DNA of 64,000 nucleotides from assembly GCA_003134965.1 (NCBI GenBank), contig PLDA01000003.1:310001-374000 (forward strand), in the 5' to 3' direction. Under the pieces are notes generated by a model. It ran no database searches. It saw nothing but the letters and a program-made list of their open reading frames with translations, and was not told the origin of the DNA. Position 1 is the first letter of the stretch. Every line of letters starts with the position of its first letter. Both the position numbers and the translations under genes were made by a program. Below are positions 50,849-59,145 of this stretch, piece after piece. The stretch comes from Vulcanimicrobium winogradskyi (GTDB lineage Bacteria > Vulcanimicrobiota > Vulcanimicrobiia > Vulcanimicrobiales > Vulcanimicrobiaceae).

Positions 50849-51937
50849 TTACGTGCGCTCGACGAACATCGCGTCGCCGAACGAAAAGAAACGGTAATGC
50901 TGCGCGATCGCTTCCCGGTACGCCGAGCGTACGCGGGCGTACCCAGCGAACGCAGCGACGAGCACCAAGAGCGTCGAACGCGGCAGGTGAAAGTTCGTCA
51001 GGAGCGCGTCGACGACGTCGAACCGGAAGCCCGGGGTGACGAACAGATTCGTCTCGCCTTCGCCCGCGTCGACACCGCCGGTGCGCAGCGCCGCACCTTC
51101 GAGCGCGCGCAGCACCGTCGTCCCGGCGGCGATCACCCGCCGGCCGTCGCGCCGTGCCGCCGCGACCGCTGCGGCGGTCTCCGCCGGGATCGCGTAACGC
51201 TCGGCGTGCATCACGTGTTCGTCGATCGTGACGCCGCTCATCGGCCGGAACGTCCCGATCCCGACGTCGAGCACCAGCGGCGCCGTGACGACCCCCCGCG
51301 CGCGCAGCGCATCCAGCACTTCCGCGGTGAAGTGCAGCGAGGCGGTCGGCGCGGCGACGCTGCCGGGGACGCGCGCGAACACCGTTTGATAGCGCTCGCC
51401 GCGTGCCGCGTCGCCCGTGTCATCCTGAGCTTGTCGAAGGGCCACGTACGGGGGGAGCGGGACCTCGCCGTGTGCGTCGAGGAGCGCGCCGACATCGACG
51501 CCGTCGTCGAAGCGCACGACGCGCGGCCCGTCGGGGAGGACTTCGACGATCGTCGCAGCGGCCTCGCCGATCCGCAGCCGCGCCCCGGCCCGCAGCTTGC
51601 GCCCCGGACGGACCAGCGCCAGCCACTCTCGCGCGGACGGATCGAACGCGGCATGGGCCCGCGGTCGCAGCAGCAGCAGCTCCGCGCCGCCGCCGCTTTC
51701 GCGCTGCGCCCGGAGCCGCGCCCGCACGACGCGCGTCTCGTTGAGTACCAGCACGTCGCCGGCACGGAGCAGGTCGGGAAACTCCGCGAACGTGCGATGG
51801 TCGAACGCGCCGCCGGACCCGACGACGAGCAGCCGCGCTGCGTCGCGCCGCGGCGCGGGCTCGAGCGCGATCAGCGCTTTGGGCAGAGCGTAATCATAGG
51901 CCGCGGTCGTGCGCGGCGCGTCGTCGCGTTCGCCCAG
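50849..51937 (-). CDS. queA: tRNA preQ1(34) S-adenosylmethionine ribosyltransferase-isomerase QueA
   Basis: 362 residues if started at CTG 51937, five bases after the pilZ stop. Homology begins with Y-D-Y-A-L-P-K-A-L-I-A near 51898, and no ATG, GTG or TTG lies upstream in this frame before the family start. Family motifs include D-V-L-V-L-N-E-T-R-V, V-P-L-P-P-Y, E-R-Y-Q-T-V-F, G-S-V-A-A-P-T-A-S-L-H-F and L-D-V-G-I-G-T-F. Between P-P-Y and E-R-Y-Q-T about eight residues (A-L-R-Q-A-Q-D-D) come from a dispersed repeat inserted in frame. It makes epoxyqueuosine in tRNA. A GTG at 51754 would lose 50 conserved residues. Confidence 0.9.
   Translation of the reverse strand: MGERDDAPRTTAAYDYALPKALIALEPAPRRDAARLLVVGSGGAFDHRTFAEFPDLLRAGDVLVLNETRVVRARLRAQRESGGGAELLLLRPRAHAAFDPSAREWLALVRPGRKLRAGARLRIGEAAATIVEVLPDGPRVVRFDDGVDVGALLDAHGEVPLPPYVALRQAQDDTGDAARGERYQTVFARVPGSVAAPTASLHFTAEVLDALRARGVVTAPLVLDVGIGTFRPMSGVTIDEHVMHAERYAIPAETAAAVAAARRDGRRVIAAGTTVLRALEGAALRTGGVDAGEGETNLFVTPGFRFDVVDALLTNFHLPRSTLLVLVAAFAGYARVRSAYREAIAQHYRFFSFGDAMFVERT
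51418..51444 (-). repeat. Dispersed short repeat, copy 4, inside queA
   Basis: TGTCATCCTGAGCTTGTCGA then AGGGCC. In the queA frame it reads A-L-R-Q-A-Q-D-D and keeps the frame open. It falls in a variable loop between P-P-Y and Y-Q-T-V-F, not in the catalytic parts. Confidence 0.9.
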
Positions 51938-51942
51938 CGCCG

Positions 51943-52287
51943 CTACGACGTCGGGACGCGTTGGCGCTCGATCTCGAGATACGACTGCAGCCGCCGGCGG
52001 TCGTCCTCCGGCATGTCGACGAAGCGCACGCCGACCTGGAACGTATCGCGCTCCAGGGCGCGGACCCAGCGCACCTCGCCGCGTGCCACGAGATGCGGCG
52101 CGCGCTTCATCGTGAACGTGTAGCGCGTGCCCTTCGGCAGGTACTGGTCGGAGATCACCCGCATCCCGGTCGCGCTGATGTCCGCGATCGCGCCGCGAAA
52201 GAGCGTGAACGAGAGCTTGTCCTCGACGACGACGTCGATGAACTTTCGCAGGCGGACGCTGTCGTCGGCGCGTTTTTCGTCAGCCAT
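51943..52287 (-). CDS. PilZ-domain protein
   Basis: 114 residues. A single PilZ domain: R-K-F-I-D-V-V-V near the N-terminus, D-I-S-A-T-G-M-R-V near 38-46, and V-R-F-V-D-M-P-E near 87. Upstream of D-I-S-A-T-G the arginine motif R-x-x-x-R is not perfect (D-S-V-R-L-R-K), so c-di-GMP binding is likely but not certain. The start overlaps the spoIID stop by 8 bp and the stop is five bases from queA. Confidence 0.85.
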   Translation of the reverse strand: MADEKRADDSVRLRKFIDVVVEDKLSFTLFRGAIADISATGMRVISDQYLPKGTRYTFTMKRAPHLVARGEVRWVRALERDTFQVGVRFVDMPEDDRRRLQSYLEIERQRVPTS

Positions 52288-53278
52288 TCGTCAGCGACGT
52301 CCCGGGGAAGTAGAACGCCACGATCTCGGCGGCCGAGGCGCCGGTGGAGGCGAAGAATCGCGCGCCCCATTGACAGAGTCCGACGCCGTGACCACGGCCC
52401 GACCCTTCGATGACGAGCCGCGGTGCGGCCTGCGTCGCGTCGATCCGGACCGCGCGCAGCCAGAGACTCCGCACGACGTCGTTGCCGAGGGCACGCCGGA
52501 AGTCGGCGACGGGGATCGTCGCGACGGTCGTGCCGAGCAGGGCGACGCCGCGCGGACGGCCGGTCGGATCGGGGTCGGTGAGCGCCGTGCCGGTGAGCGT
52601 CCCGCCGGTGCGGGAGCCGAACGCCGCGACGGCGCGCTCGAGCGGGACGGTGCGCGACCAGCGGTACTCGGGCGCCGGCGCGCAGTACGGATCGTCGACC
52701 CCGTGCAGATAGGGCAGCGGCACGCCGTTCCACACGGCCGCCGAATCGGCGGTATGGCCGCCGCAGCACGATGAGTAGAACACCTGTGCCGGGCCGCCGC
52801 CGTAGAGCAGTGTCCGCCCCCGGCTGGCCTGGATCGCCGCCGTCGCCGCCGGGTGCTCGGCCTCGACGCCGCCCCAGCGCTGATCGGATTCGTCGGCGCG
52901 GACGTCCCAGGCGCGCGAGAGCGTCCGGCGCGCCAAAGCAAAGGTGCGCGCGACGATCGCTTGCGCTTGCAGCGCCGCCGCCGGCCAGGTGGGCGGAGAC
53001 TCGAGGGGTACCACGCCCTGCAAGTACAGGTCGACGTCGATCGTCGTTACCAGCGCCATCTTGCCGTCGGGCATCCCGACCGTGGAGGGCGCACCACGCC
53101 AGCGCTTGCCGCCGAACGAGAACGTTCCGTCCGCCGCGACCTGCGGCGTCTCGCCGCGCGTGTCGTACGCCACCAGCACGCGGATCTGCGGCGAGAGGGG
53201 ATCCCACACGTCGATCCCGCCGGTCGCGATCGTCGCCGCGGCGCCGAGCCCTTTCAGGAACAGCGCGCGAGCGATCAC
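52280..53278 (-). CDS. SpoIID/LytB-domain protein
   Basis: 332 residues, GTG start overlapping the ruvB stop. A short N-terminal hydrophobic stretch (5-22) may be a signal. SpoIID core: V-P-L-E-S-P-P-T-W-P-A-A-A-L-Q-A-Q-A, then A-R-T-F-A, Y-S-S-C-C-G-G-H-T near 170 with paired cysteines, and the closing G-R-G-H-G-V-G-L-C-Q-W-G-A. SpoIID cuts glycan strands lacking stem peptides in Bacillus sporulation; non-sporulating bacteria use homologues in wall remodelling. Here there is no sporulation context. Confidence 0.92.
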   Translation of the reverse strand: MIARALFLKGLGAAATIATGGIDVWDPLSPQIRVLVAYDTRGETPQVAADGTFSFGGKRWRGAPSTVGMPDGKMALVTTIDVDLYLQGVVPLESPPTWPAAALQAQAIVARTFALARRTLSRAWDVRADESDQRWGGVEAEHPAATAAIQASRGRTLLYGGGPAQVFYSSCCGGHTADSAAVWNGVPLPYLHGVDDPYCAPAPEYRWSRTVPLERAVAAFGSRTGGTLTGTALTDPDPTGRPRGVALLGTTVATIPVADFRRALGNDVVRSLWLRAVRIDATQAAPRLVIEGSGRGHGVGLCQWGARFFASTGASAAEIVAFYFPGTSLTNG

Positions 53279-54351
53279 AGCAGACGCTGCTGCGCGTCTT
53301 CGCGCGCGCGCAGCCCGAGGTGGGCGAGCGCGGCGGGGGTGGTCTTGCGGCCTTGCGCGGTGCGCTGCACGAAGCCGATCTTGAGCAGGTACGGCTCGAC
53401 CACGTCTTCGAGGGTCTCCACGTCCTCGGTCAACGTGGCGGCGATCGCATTGATTCCCACCGGGCCGCCCCCGTACTGGTTGGCGATCGTGTCGAGATAG
53501 GCGCGGTCGAGCCGGTCGAGCCCGCGCGCGTCGACGCCTTCGCGCCGCAGCGCTTCGTCGGCGACCTCGGCGGTGATCACGCCCCCGGCGCGGACCTCGG
53601 CGAAGTCGCGCACGCGGCGCAGCAGCCGGTTCACGATGCGCGGCGTCCCGCGGCTGCGCCCCGCGATCGTGTGCGCCCCGTCGGGTTCCATCGCGATCTC
53701 GAGCACGCGCGCGCTTCGCTCGACGATGCGCTGCAGCTCCGCCGGCTCGTAGTACGCAAGGTGGTGCACGATCCCGAACCGGTCGCGCAGCGGCGCGGAG
53801 AGCATCCCGGCGCGCGTCGTCGCGCCGACCAGCGTGAAGCGCTTGAGCGGCAGCTTCAGCGTCTTGGCGTACGCGCCGCGGTCGACGACGAAGTCGATCT
53901 GGAAGTCCTCCATCGCCGGATAGAGGTACTCCTCGACGACCGTGCCGAGCCGGTGGATCTCGTCGATGAACAGGACGTCGCCGGTTTCCAGCGAGGTCAG
54001 GATCCCGACCAGGTCCTTCGGCTTCTCGAGCGTCGGACCCGAGGTCGGGCGCATCGTTCCGGAGGTCGCACGCGCGATCAAGTTCGCGAGCGTCGTCTTA
54101 CCGAGCCCCGGCGGCCCCGAGAAGAGCACGTGCTCGAGCGGCTCGCCGCGCCGCGCGGCGGCATCGATCGCGATGCGCAGGTTGTCGACGATCTGTTCTT
54201 GCCCAACGTAGTCTTCGAACGAGCGCGGGCGCAGCGTCGCGCCGTAGACCTCGTCCTCGAGCGAAGCGTCCACCCCGACCACCCGCGGCTCGGCTTCGAC
54301 AGCCGGTGCATCCGCGGGGCCAACGATCTTCTTGCGGACCGAATCACTCAT
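53275..54351 (-). CDS. ruvB: Holliday junction branch-migration helicase RuvB
   Basis: 358 residues, ATGA overlap with ruvA. AAA+ motor. Walker A G-P-P-G-L-G-K-T-T, Walker B V-L-F-I-D-E-I-H, sensor I G-A-T-T-R-A-G, arginine-finger region and winged-helix C-terminus (R-R-E-G-V-D-A-R-G-L-D; N-Q-Y-G-G-G-P-V-G). Complete and typical in length. It is followed by spoIID with a GTGA overlap, an unusual neighbour for ruvB. Confidence 0.98.
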   Translation of the reverse strand: MSDSVRKKIVGPADAPAVEAEPRVVGVDASLEDEVYGATLRPRSFEDYVGQEQIVDNLRIAIDAAARRGEPLEHVLFSGPPGLGKTTLANLIARATSGTMRPTSGPTLEKPKDLVGILTSLETGDVLFIDEIHRLGTVVEEYLYPAMEDFQIDFVVDRGAYAKTLKLPLKRFTLVGATTRAGMLSAPLRDRFGIVHHLAYYEPAELQRIVERSARVLEIAMEPDGAHTIAGRSRGTPRIVNRLLRRVRDFAEVRAGGVITAEVADEALRREGVDARGLDRLDRAYLDTIANQYGGGPVGINAIAATLTEDVETLEDVVEPYLLKIGFVQRTAQGRKTTPAALAHLGLRAREDAQQRLL

Positions 54352-54983
54352 GCCGGGGTTCCCGTCGCTTTGCGCTGGCGGTAGATCTCGGAGAGCAGCG
54401 TCTCCGCGTCGCGCACGTCCGGCGCGCGCTCGAGCGTCTCGGCGATCATCGTTTCCGCTTCGACGCGCTTGTACGCGAGCTGCAGCAGCACCGCGAGTGC
54501 CTCGCTTGCGAACTCGGGCATCGGCGGTTTGTCGGGAACCACGCGCTGCGGCGCATCCTGGATCAGCAAGAAGCGCGCGACCTTGCCCTGCAGCTTGGCG
54601 ACGATGTCGCGCGCCTTCTGCTGACCGATCCCGGGCAGCGACTTGAGAAAGGCGTGGTCGCCCTCGTCGATCGCGCGGGCGATGCGGCCCATCGGCGCCG
54701 AGAACGCCCGGGCCGCGGATTTCGGGCCGATCGACGCTACCGAGAGCAACGCCTCGAAGAACTCGCGCTCGATGCCGTTGGTGAAGCCGAAGAACGTGTA
54801 GCGGCCTGCATTGCCGTCGAGCGCGAAGTGCGCGTAGATCTCGAGCGTGACGGGCGCACCGCTGTCGGGAACCTTGGTCGCGATGCTCGGCGGCAGCACG
54901 ACATCGTACGCGAGCCCGCCCGCCTCGACGCGCACGGTCTCACCCGCACGTTCCAGCACGGTCCCGACAATGCGAGAAAACAC
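54348..54983 (-). CDS. ruvA: Holliday junction-binding protein RuvA
   Basis: 211 residues, GTG start sharing its G with the ruvC stop (TAGTG). N-terminal OB fold (I-V-G-T-V-L-E-R), a central double helix-hairpin-helix with S-I-G-P-K-S-A and L-P-G-I-G-Q-Q-K-A, and the C-terminal RuvB-binding domain (A-L-A-V-L-L-Q-L-A-Y-K). The acidic pin sits between the HhH motifs. Length is normal. Confidence 0.97.
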   Translation of the reverse strand: MFSRIVGTVLERAGETVRVEAGGLAYDVVLPPSIATKVPDSGAPVTLEIYAHFALDGNAGRYTFFGFTNGIEREFFEALLSVASIGPKSAARAFSAPMGRIARAIDEGDHAFLKSLPGIGQQKARDIVAKLQGKVARFLLIQDAPQRVVPDKPPMPEFASEALAVLLQLAYKRVEAETMIAETLERAPDVRDAETLLSEIYRQRKATGTPA

Positions 54984-55534
54984 TAGGCGAGCCGGGTGGC
55001 GCGCGAGCGGCGCTGCGGGATCACGACGCCGAGTTCGGCGAACCGGTCGCGTTGTGCTTCTACATTCGCGAAGGCGATTGCCAGCGCGAGCGCGTCGCTG
55101 ACGTCGTCGGGCTGCGGCGGGGCGGCCAGGCCGAGCAGCTGGACCACCATCCCCTTCACCTGCGCCTTCGTCGCGGAGCCGCTGCCGGCCAGCGCGCGCT
55201 TGACGGACGCATGCGCCAGATCGTGCACCGTCACGCCGTTCGCGCCCGCGGCGAGCGCGATCACGCCGCGCGCGTGGCCCATCAGCACTGCGGTCTGCGG
55301 GTGCTCGTACGACGTCCACAGCTCCTCGACCACCATGCAGTCCGGGCGCGTCGCGCGGACGACCTCCACCATCGCGTCGTGCAGCTGCACCAGCCGCTGC
55401 GCGAGCGGGTGCTTCGGGTTCGGCTGCAGCACGCCGCCTTCGATCAAGCGCAGCGCTCCGTCACGCACCTCGACGACGCCGTAGCCCGTCGTGCGCAGGC
55501 CCGGGTCGACGCCGAGGATGCGCCGCGCGTTCAC
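54983..55534 (-). CDS. ruvC: Holliday junction resolvase RuvC
   Basis: 183 residues, GTG start overlapping the pknB stop. RNase-H-like endonuclease. Catalytic acids are visible: D10 (L-G-V-D-P-G), a glutamate in V-V-E-E-L-W near 72, and the later D in Q-P-D-D-V-S-D-A-L-A. The A-x-x-x-x-K-x-x-V-x-G segment near 120-130 is present. With ruvA and ruvB it forms the complete resolvasome. Confidence 0.97.
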   Translation of the reverse strand: MNARRILGVDPGLRTTGYGVVEVRDGALRLIEGGVLQPNPKHPLAQRLVQLHDAMVEVVRATRPDCMVVEELWTSYEHPQTAVLMGHARGVIALAAGANGVTVHDLAHASVKRALAGSGSATKAQVKGMVVQLLGLAAPPQPDDVSDALALAIAFANVEAQRDRFAELGVVIPQRRSRATRLA

Positions 55535-57624
55535 GGTCCGCCGGAACGCATGACGTGGAGCACGACCGATTCGCCGGGTTTCAGTTGGCTGTTCGCCTCA
55601 GGCTCGGTGCGCACGACTTGGCCGTCTTGAAGCGAGCTGTCCGGAGTGTACGCGATGTTGCCGATTTGATAGCCCTGCGCCGTCAGCACCCGCTTTGCTT
55701 CATCGAGCGACATTCCGGCGACGTCGGGGACGCTGCCCGAGACGCTGACGAAGATCGTCACCGGTGAACCCTTCTTCGCCTGGTTCCCGGCCGGCGGCTG
55801 CTGCAGCGAGATCTTTCCGGTCGGGTTCGCAGCGTCGACCGTGTACGCGCGCACGACGTTGAAGCCGGCGGCCTGAAGCCCCGCCTGTGCGCTCTCCGCG
55901 TCGCCGCCGACCACGTTGGGAACCTCGACCGTCGATGGGCCCGTGCTGACGATCACCGAGACGTCGGAGTTGGGCGCGGCCGTCGATCCCGGTTGCGGAT
56001 CCTGCGATGCGACGACGCCGGCCGGGATCGAATCGCTCTCGGTCCGCTGCGCGACGACGAGCCGCAAGCCGAGCGGCGCCAGACGTGTGCGCGCATCTTG
56101 TTCGGTCATCGTGACGACGTCGGGGACCGCGATCGGCTTCGTACCTTTCGACACGGTCAGCGTGACCAGCGAGTTCTGCCGCACCGACGTGCCCACAGCC
56201 GGGTTGACGTCGATCACCTGCTTCGCCGGCACCTTGGCGCTGTACGCTTCGACGACTTTGTAGCGCAGCTTCGCGTCCTGCAACCGTCGCTGCGCATCGT
56301 CGCGGTTGTAGCCCTTGACGTCCGGGACGTTCACGTGCGGGAGACCGCCGGAGACGACCAGCGTCACGAGCTCGTTCTTGGCGAGCTTCGTCCCCGCCGG
56401 AGGGTCCTGCCGGATGACCTGGTCCTGGGGGACGCCCTCGTTCGGCTCGTAGGTGACCTTTGAAAGCAGCCCGAGCGCCGCGAGCTCCTGCTGCGCTCTG
56501 ACCCCGCTCTGCCCTTGGAGATTTGGCACGTCGATCGTCTTGGCCGGTCCGCCGAGCCCGCGCAGCGCGAAGAAGCCGATCAGGATCGCAGCGACCAGGA
56601 GCCCCGCATACGCGAGCCAGCGCCGGTCCGGTACGGGCTGCACGTAGTCCATCTGCTCGGCCGCCCACGAATCCCGCTTCTCCGGGCGGTCGGGCGCGAC
56701 CGAACGGCGCGGCGGCGGTTTCGGGACCGTGACCGTGCCGAACCGGGAGGTCGGTGCGTCGGCGAAGGCGTCCGCACCATGGGTGACGTTCGGCCGCTCG
56801 CGGGCCTCGCGCAGCGCGCTGGCCAGCTCGGTCGCCGAGGAGAACCGCTCGGTGGGATCCTTGCGCAGGAGCCGCCCGACGATCGAGGCGACCGCCGGGC
56901 TGACCCCGGTCGTTGCGGGATCGATCGGTTTGGGCGCTTCGGAGACGTGCTTGAGCGCGACGACGACCGGGTTCTCGCCGCTGAACGGCAGCGCACCGGT
57001 GAGCATCTGGTACAGGACGACGCCGACCGAGTAGAGGTCGCTGCGCTCGTCGATGTCATGCCCTTGCGCCTGCTCGGGCGAGATGTACGCGACGCTGCCC
57101 ATCACCATCCCCGGCTGCGTCACGCCGAGGGTATGCTCCGAGACGGCGCGCGCGATCCCGAAGTCGCTCAGCTTGACGACGTCGTCCTTGGTGACCAGGA
57201 TGTTCGCCGGCTTGACGTCGCGGTGCAGCAGCCCCTGGCGGTGCGCGTATGCCAGACCGCTCGCGATCTGAATCGCGTAGTCGACGGCGACCGGTTCGGG
57301 CAGGACGCGCTCGTCGCGCATGATATCGCCGAGCGTCGCGCCGTCGACCAGCTCCATCACGATATAGTACGAGTGGTCTTCGCTCCCGAAGTCGTAGACG
57401 TTGACGATGTTCGGATGGGAGAGCTTCGCCGCCGACTGCGCCTCGTACGAGAACCGCTTGACGAAATCGTCGTCGCTCGCGTACTGCTCGCGCAACACCT
57501 TGATCGCGACCCGTCGGCGCAGCAGCGTATCGGTACCGACGTAGACGTTCGCCATCCCCCCGTTGCCGAGGGTTCCGTCGACACGGTACCGGTTGTTGAA
57601 GATGCGCTCGGCCGAGGGATTCAT
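55531..57624 (-). CDS. pknB: Ser/Thr protein kinase with five PASTA domains
   Basis: 697 residues. Hanks-type kinase 1-280: G-N-G-G-M-A-N-V loop, catalytic K42, H-R-D-V-K-P-A-N with D135, and D-F-G at 153-155. A juxtamembrane Arg/Pro linker and one membrane helix (about 337-357) follow, then five PASTA repeats outside, each with V-P-D/N-V/L and a V-S-x-G end. PASTA kinases sense muropeptides or lipid II and control growth. It overlaps a 40-residue ORF upstream and ruvC downstream; a PBP is next in line. Confidence 0.96.
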   Translation of the reverse strand: MNPSAERIFNNRYRVDGTLGNGGMANVYVGTDTLLRRRVAIKVLREQYASDDDFVKRFSYEAQSAAKLSHPNIVNVYDFGSEDHSYYIVMELVDGATLGDIMRDERVLPEPVAVDYAIQIASGLAYAHRQGLLHRDVKPANILVTKDDVVKLSDFGIARAVSEHTLGVTQPGMVMGSVAYISPEQAQGHDIDERSDLYSVGVVLYQMLTGALPFSGENPVVVALKHVSEAPKPIDPATTGVSPAVASIVGRLLRKDPTERFSSATELASALREARERPNVTHGADAFADAPTSRFGTVTVPKPPPRRSVAPDRPEKRDSWAAEQMDYVQPVPDRRWLAYAGLLVAAILIGFFALRGLGGPAKTIDVPNLQGQSGVRAQQELAALGLLSKVTYEPNEGVPQDQVIRQDPPAGTKLAKNELVTLVVSGGLPHVNVPDVKGYNRDDAQRRLQDAKLRYKVVEAYSAKVPAKQVIDVNPAVGTSVRQNSLVTLTVSKGTKPIAVPDVVTMTEQDARTRLAPLGLRLVVAQRTESDSIPAGVVASQDPQPGSTAAPNSDVSVIVSTGPSTVEVPNVVGGDAESAQAGLQAAGFNVVRAYTVDAANPTGKISLQQPPAGNQAKKGSPVTIFVSVSGSVPDVAGMSLDEAKRVLTAQGYQIGNIAYTPDSSLQDGQVVRTEPEANSQLKPGESVVLHVMRSGGP

Positions 57625-57743
57625 TTTGACGGCGCTCCGCCCCAGGCTGCGCGCCCCCCACGCTTCGCGCGGGGCCCCCAGGACCGAGCTCGCAACAACG
57701 CTTCGAACAGGGCGCGATCTTCCTGCGCTCGCTCCGCCGCCAT
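57621..57743 (-). CDS. 40-aa small protein before pknB
   Basis: ATG at 57743 with GGAG five bases upstream; that ribosome site overlaps the stop of the PBP gene. The stop TGA overlaps the pknB start as ATGA. The sequence begins with a helix (M-A-A-E-R-A-Q-E-D-R-A-L-F-E-A-L) and becomes Arg/Gly-rich (R-A-K-R-G-G-R-A-A-W). No membrane segment. It may be a coupling peptide or a small kinase partner; no family known. Confidence 0.55.
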   Translation of the reverse strand: MAAERAQEDRALFEALLRARSWGPRAKRGGRAAWGGAPSK

Positions 57744-57750
57744 TGTTCTC

Positions 57751-59145
57751 CTAACTTCGCGATTGGGCGAGGGCGACCCGCAGGACGTCGCGAGCGATCG
57801 GGGCAGCGTACGTTCCACCGTACCCGACGTTCTCGATCACGATCGCCACCACGACGCGCGGCGCCTCGGCCGGCGCGAAGGCGACGAACCACGCGTGCGA
57901 GCGACCGTGCGGGTTCGTCGCGGTCCCGGTCTTCCCGGCGACGGTCACGCCGGGGAGTCGAGCGGCCGTCCCCGTCCCGCGCTTGACGACCTGCACCATC
58001 AGATCGCGAACCTCGTGCGCGGTCTCGGCGGTGATCGGCTGCGCGATCGTCTCGGGACGCGTCGCGACCCCGGTCTCACCCCCGGCGATGCGACGCACCA
58101 AGTACGGCCGCGGGGTCGTGCCGTCGCGCGCGACCGTGGCACCGATCAGCGCCATGCGCATCGGCGTCACCAGGAGCGAGGCCTGGCCGAACCCGAGCTG
58201 GGCGAGGATCCCGGCGTAGACGTCCTTCTTCGCCGGCAGGCGATCGCGCGAGACCGGCAGATCGAAAGCGACGGGCTGACCGAGCCCCCATTTGGCGGCG
58301 TATTCGAACCAGGTGTCGACGCCGATCTTCAGTGCGATCTGCGCGAAGTCGACGTTCGAGCTGAGCGCGAAGGCGCCGGCGAGGTCTTGCGTTCCGGTCG
58401 TCTCCTCTTCGTCGTTGTGCACGGTGAAGTTGCCGATCCTCAGACCGCCGTTGTCGCTGAACGTCGACTGCGGCGTGACGACCCCGGCGTCGAGCGCGTC
58501 GGCCGCCGTCACGATCTTGAACGTCGAGCCGGGCGGATACAGACCGGCCGTCGAGCGGTCGAGCAGCGGCGAGGCGGGGTCTTTCAGCAGTGACGTCCAG
58601 CGCGCATCGAGCTGGTTGGGGTCGTAGCTCGGGATCGACGCGAGCGCGAGAACCGCACCGGTCCGCGGGTCGAGGACGATGCCCGCGGCGCGCGCGTGGC
58701 GCGAGAGACCTGCGACCAGCGCGCTCTGAATCGTGAGGTCGAGCGTCGTGACCACGTCGGCGCCGCGCGGTGCACCTTGCGTCCCGGCGACGATCTGGCG
58801 GAGCTGCGTGAGCGGGTCGACCGCGTCGGTGTGCGCGGTGAGAACGCGGTCGAACGCGTCCTCGAGTCCCGACGTTCCGTAGCGTGACGATGCGTAGCCG
58901 ATCGCTTGCGCGACTAGCGCGCCTTGCGGATACGTGCGCTTCTCGCCGCGCGTCACGGCCAGCGGCGTACCGTTCGAGGCCAAGATCGAGCCGCGTCCGG
59001 TAGCGATCTGACTGTGCCGTGGATTGTACTGGTTTTCCGCCAGCTTCGGTCCGATGACGACCTGCACCCAGAACTGGCGCAGCGCGAGCAGGGCGAACAA
59101 CACGACGAAGATCGCCGCAAGCCGTGCGATCGCCCGATCGGTCAC
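57751..59145 (-). CDS. Penicillin-binding transpeptidase (PbpA/FtsI class)
   Basis: 464 residues, GTG start overlapping the preceding stop. One N-terminal membrane helix (6-28), a short pedestal region (Q-I-A-T-G-R-G-S-I-L-A-S-N-G), then the transpeptidase domain with S207-T-F-K (in P-P-G-S-T-F-K), S-S-N near 260 and A-G-K-T-G-T near 408. The pedestal is shorter than in FtsI, like PbpA of Actinobacteria, which also lies beside PknB-type kinases. It crosslinks peptidoglycan and may be a target of the adjacent kinase. Confidence 0.94.
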   Translation of the reverse strand: MTDRAIARLAAIFVVLFALLALRQFWVQVVIGPKLAENQYNPRHSQIATGRGSILASNGTPLAVTRGEKRTYPQGALVAQAIGYASSRYGTSGLEDAFDRVLTAHTDAVDPLTQLRQIVAGTQGAPRGADVVTTLDLTIQSALVAGLSRHARAAGIVLDPRTGAVLALASIPSYDPNQLDARWTSLLKDPASPLLDRSTAGLYPPGSTFKIVTAADALDAGVVTPQSTFSDNGGLRIGNFTVHNDEEETTGTQDLAGAFALSSNVDFAQIALKIGVDTWFEYAAKWGLGQPVAFDLPVSRDRLPAKKDVYAGILAQLGFGQASLLVTPMRMALIGATVARDGTTPRPYLVRRIAGGETGVATRPETIAQPITAETAHEVRDLMVQVVKRGTGTAARLPGVTVAGKTGTATNPHGRSHAWFVAFAPAEAPRVVVAIVIENVGYGGTYAAPIARDVLRVALAQSRS

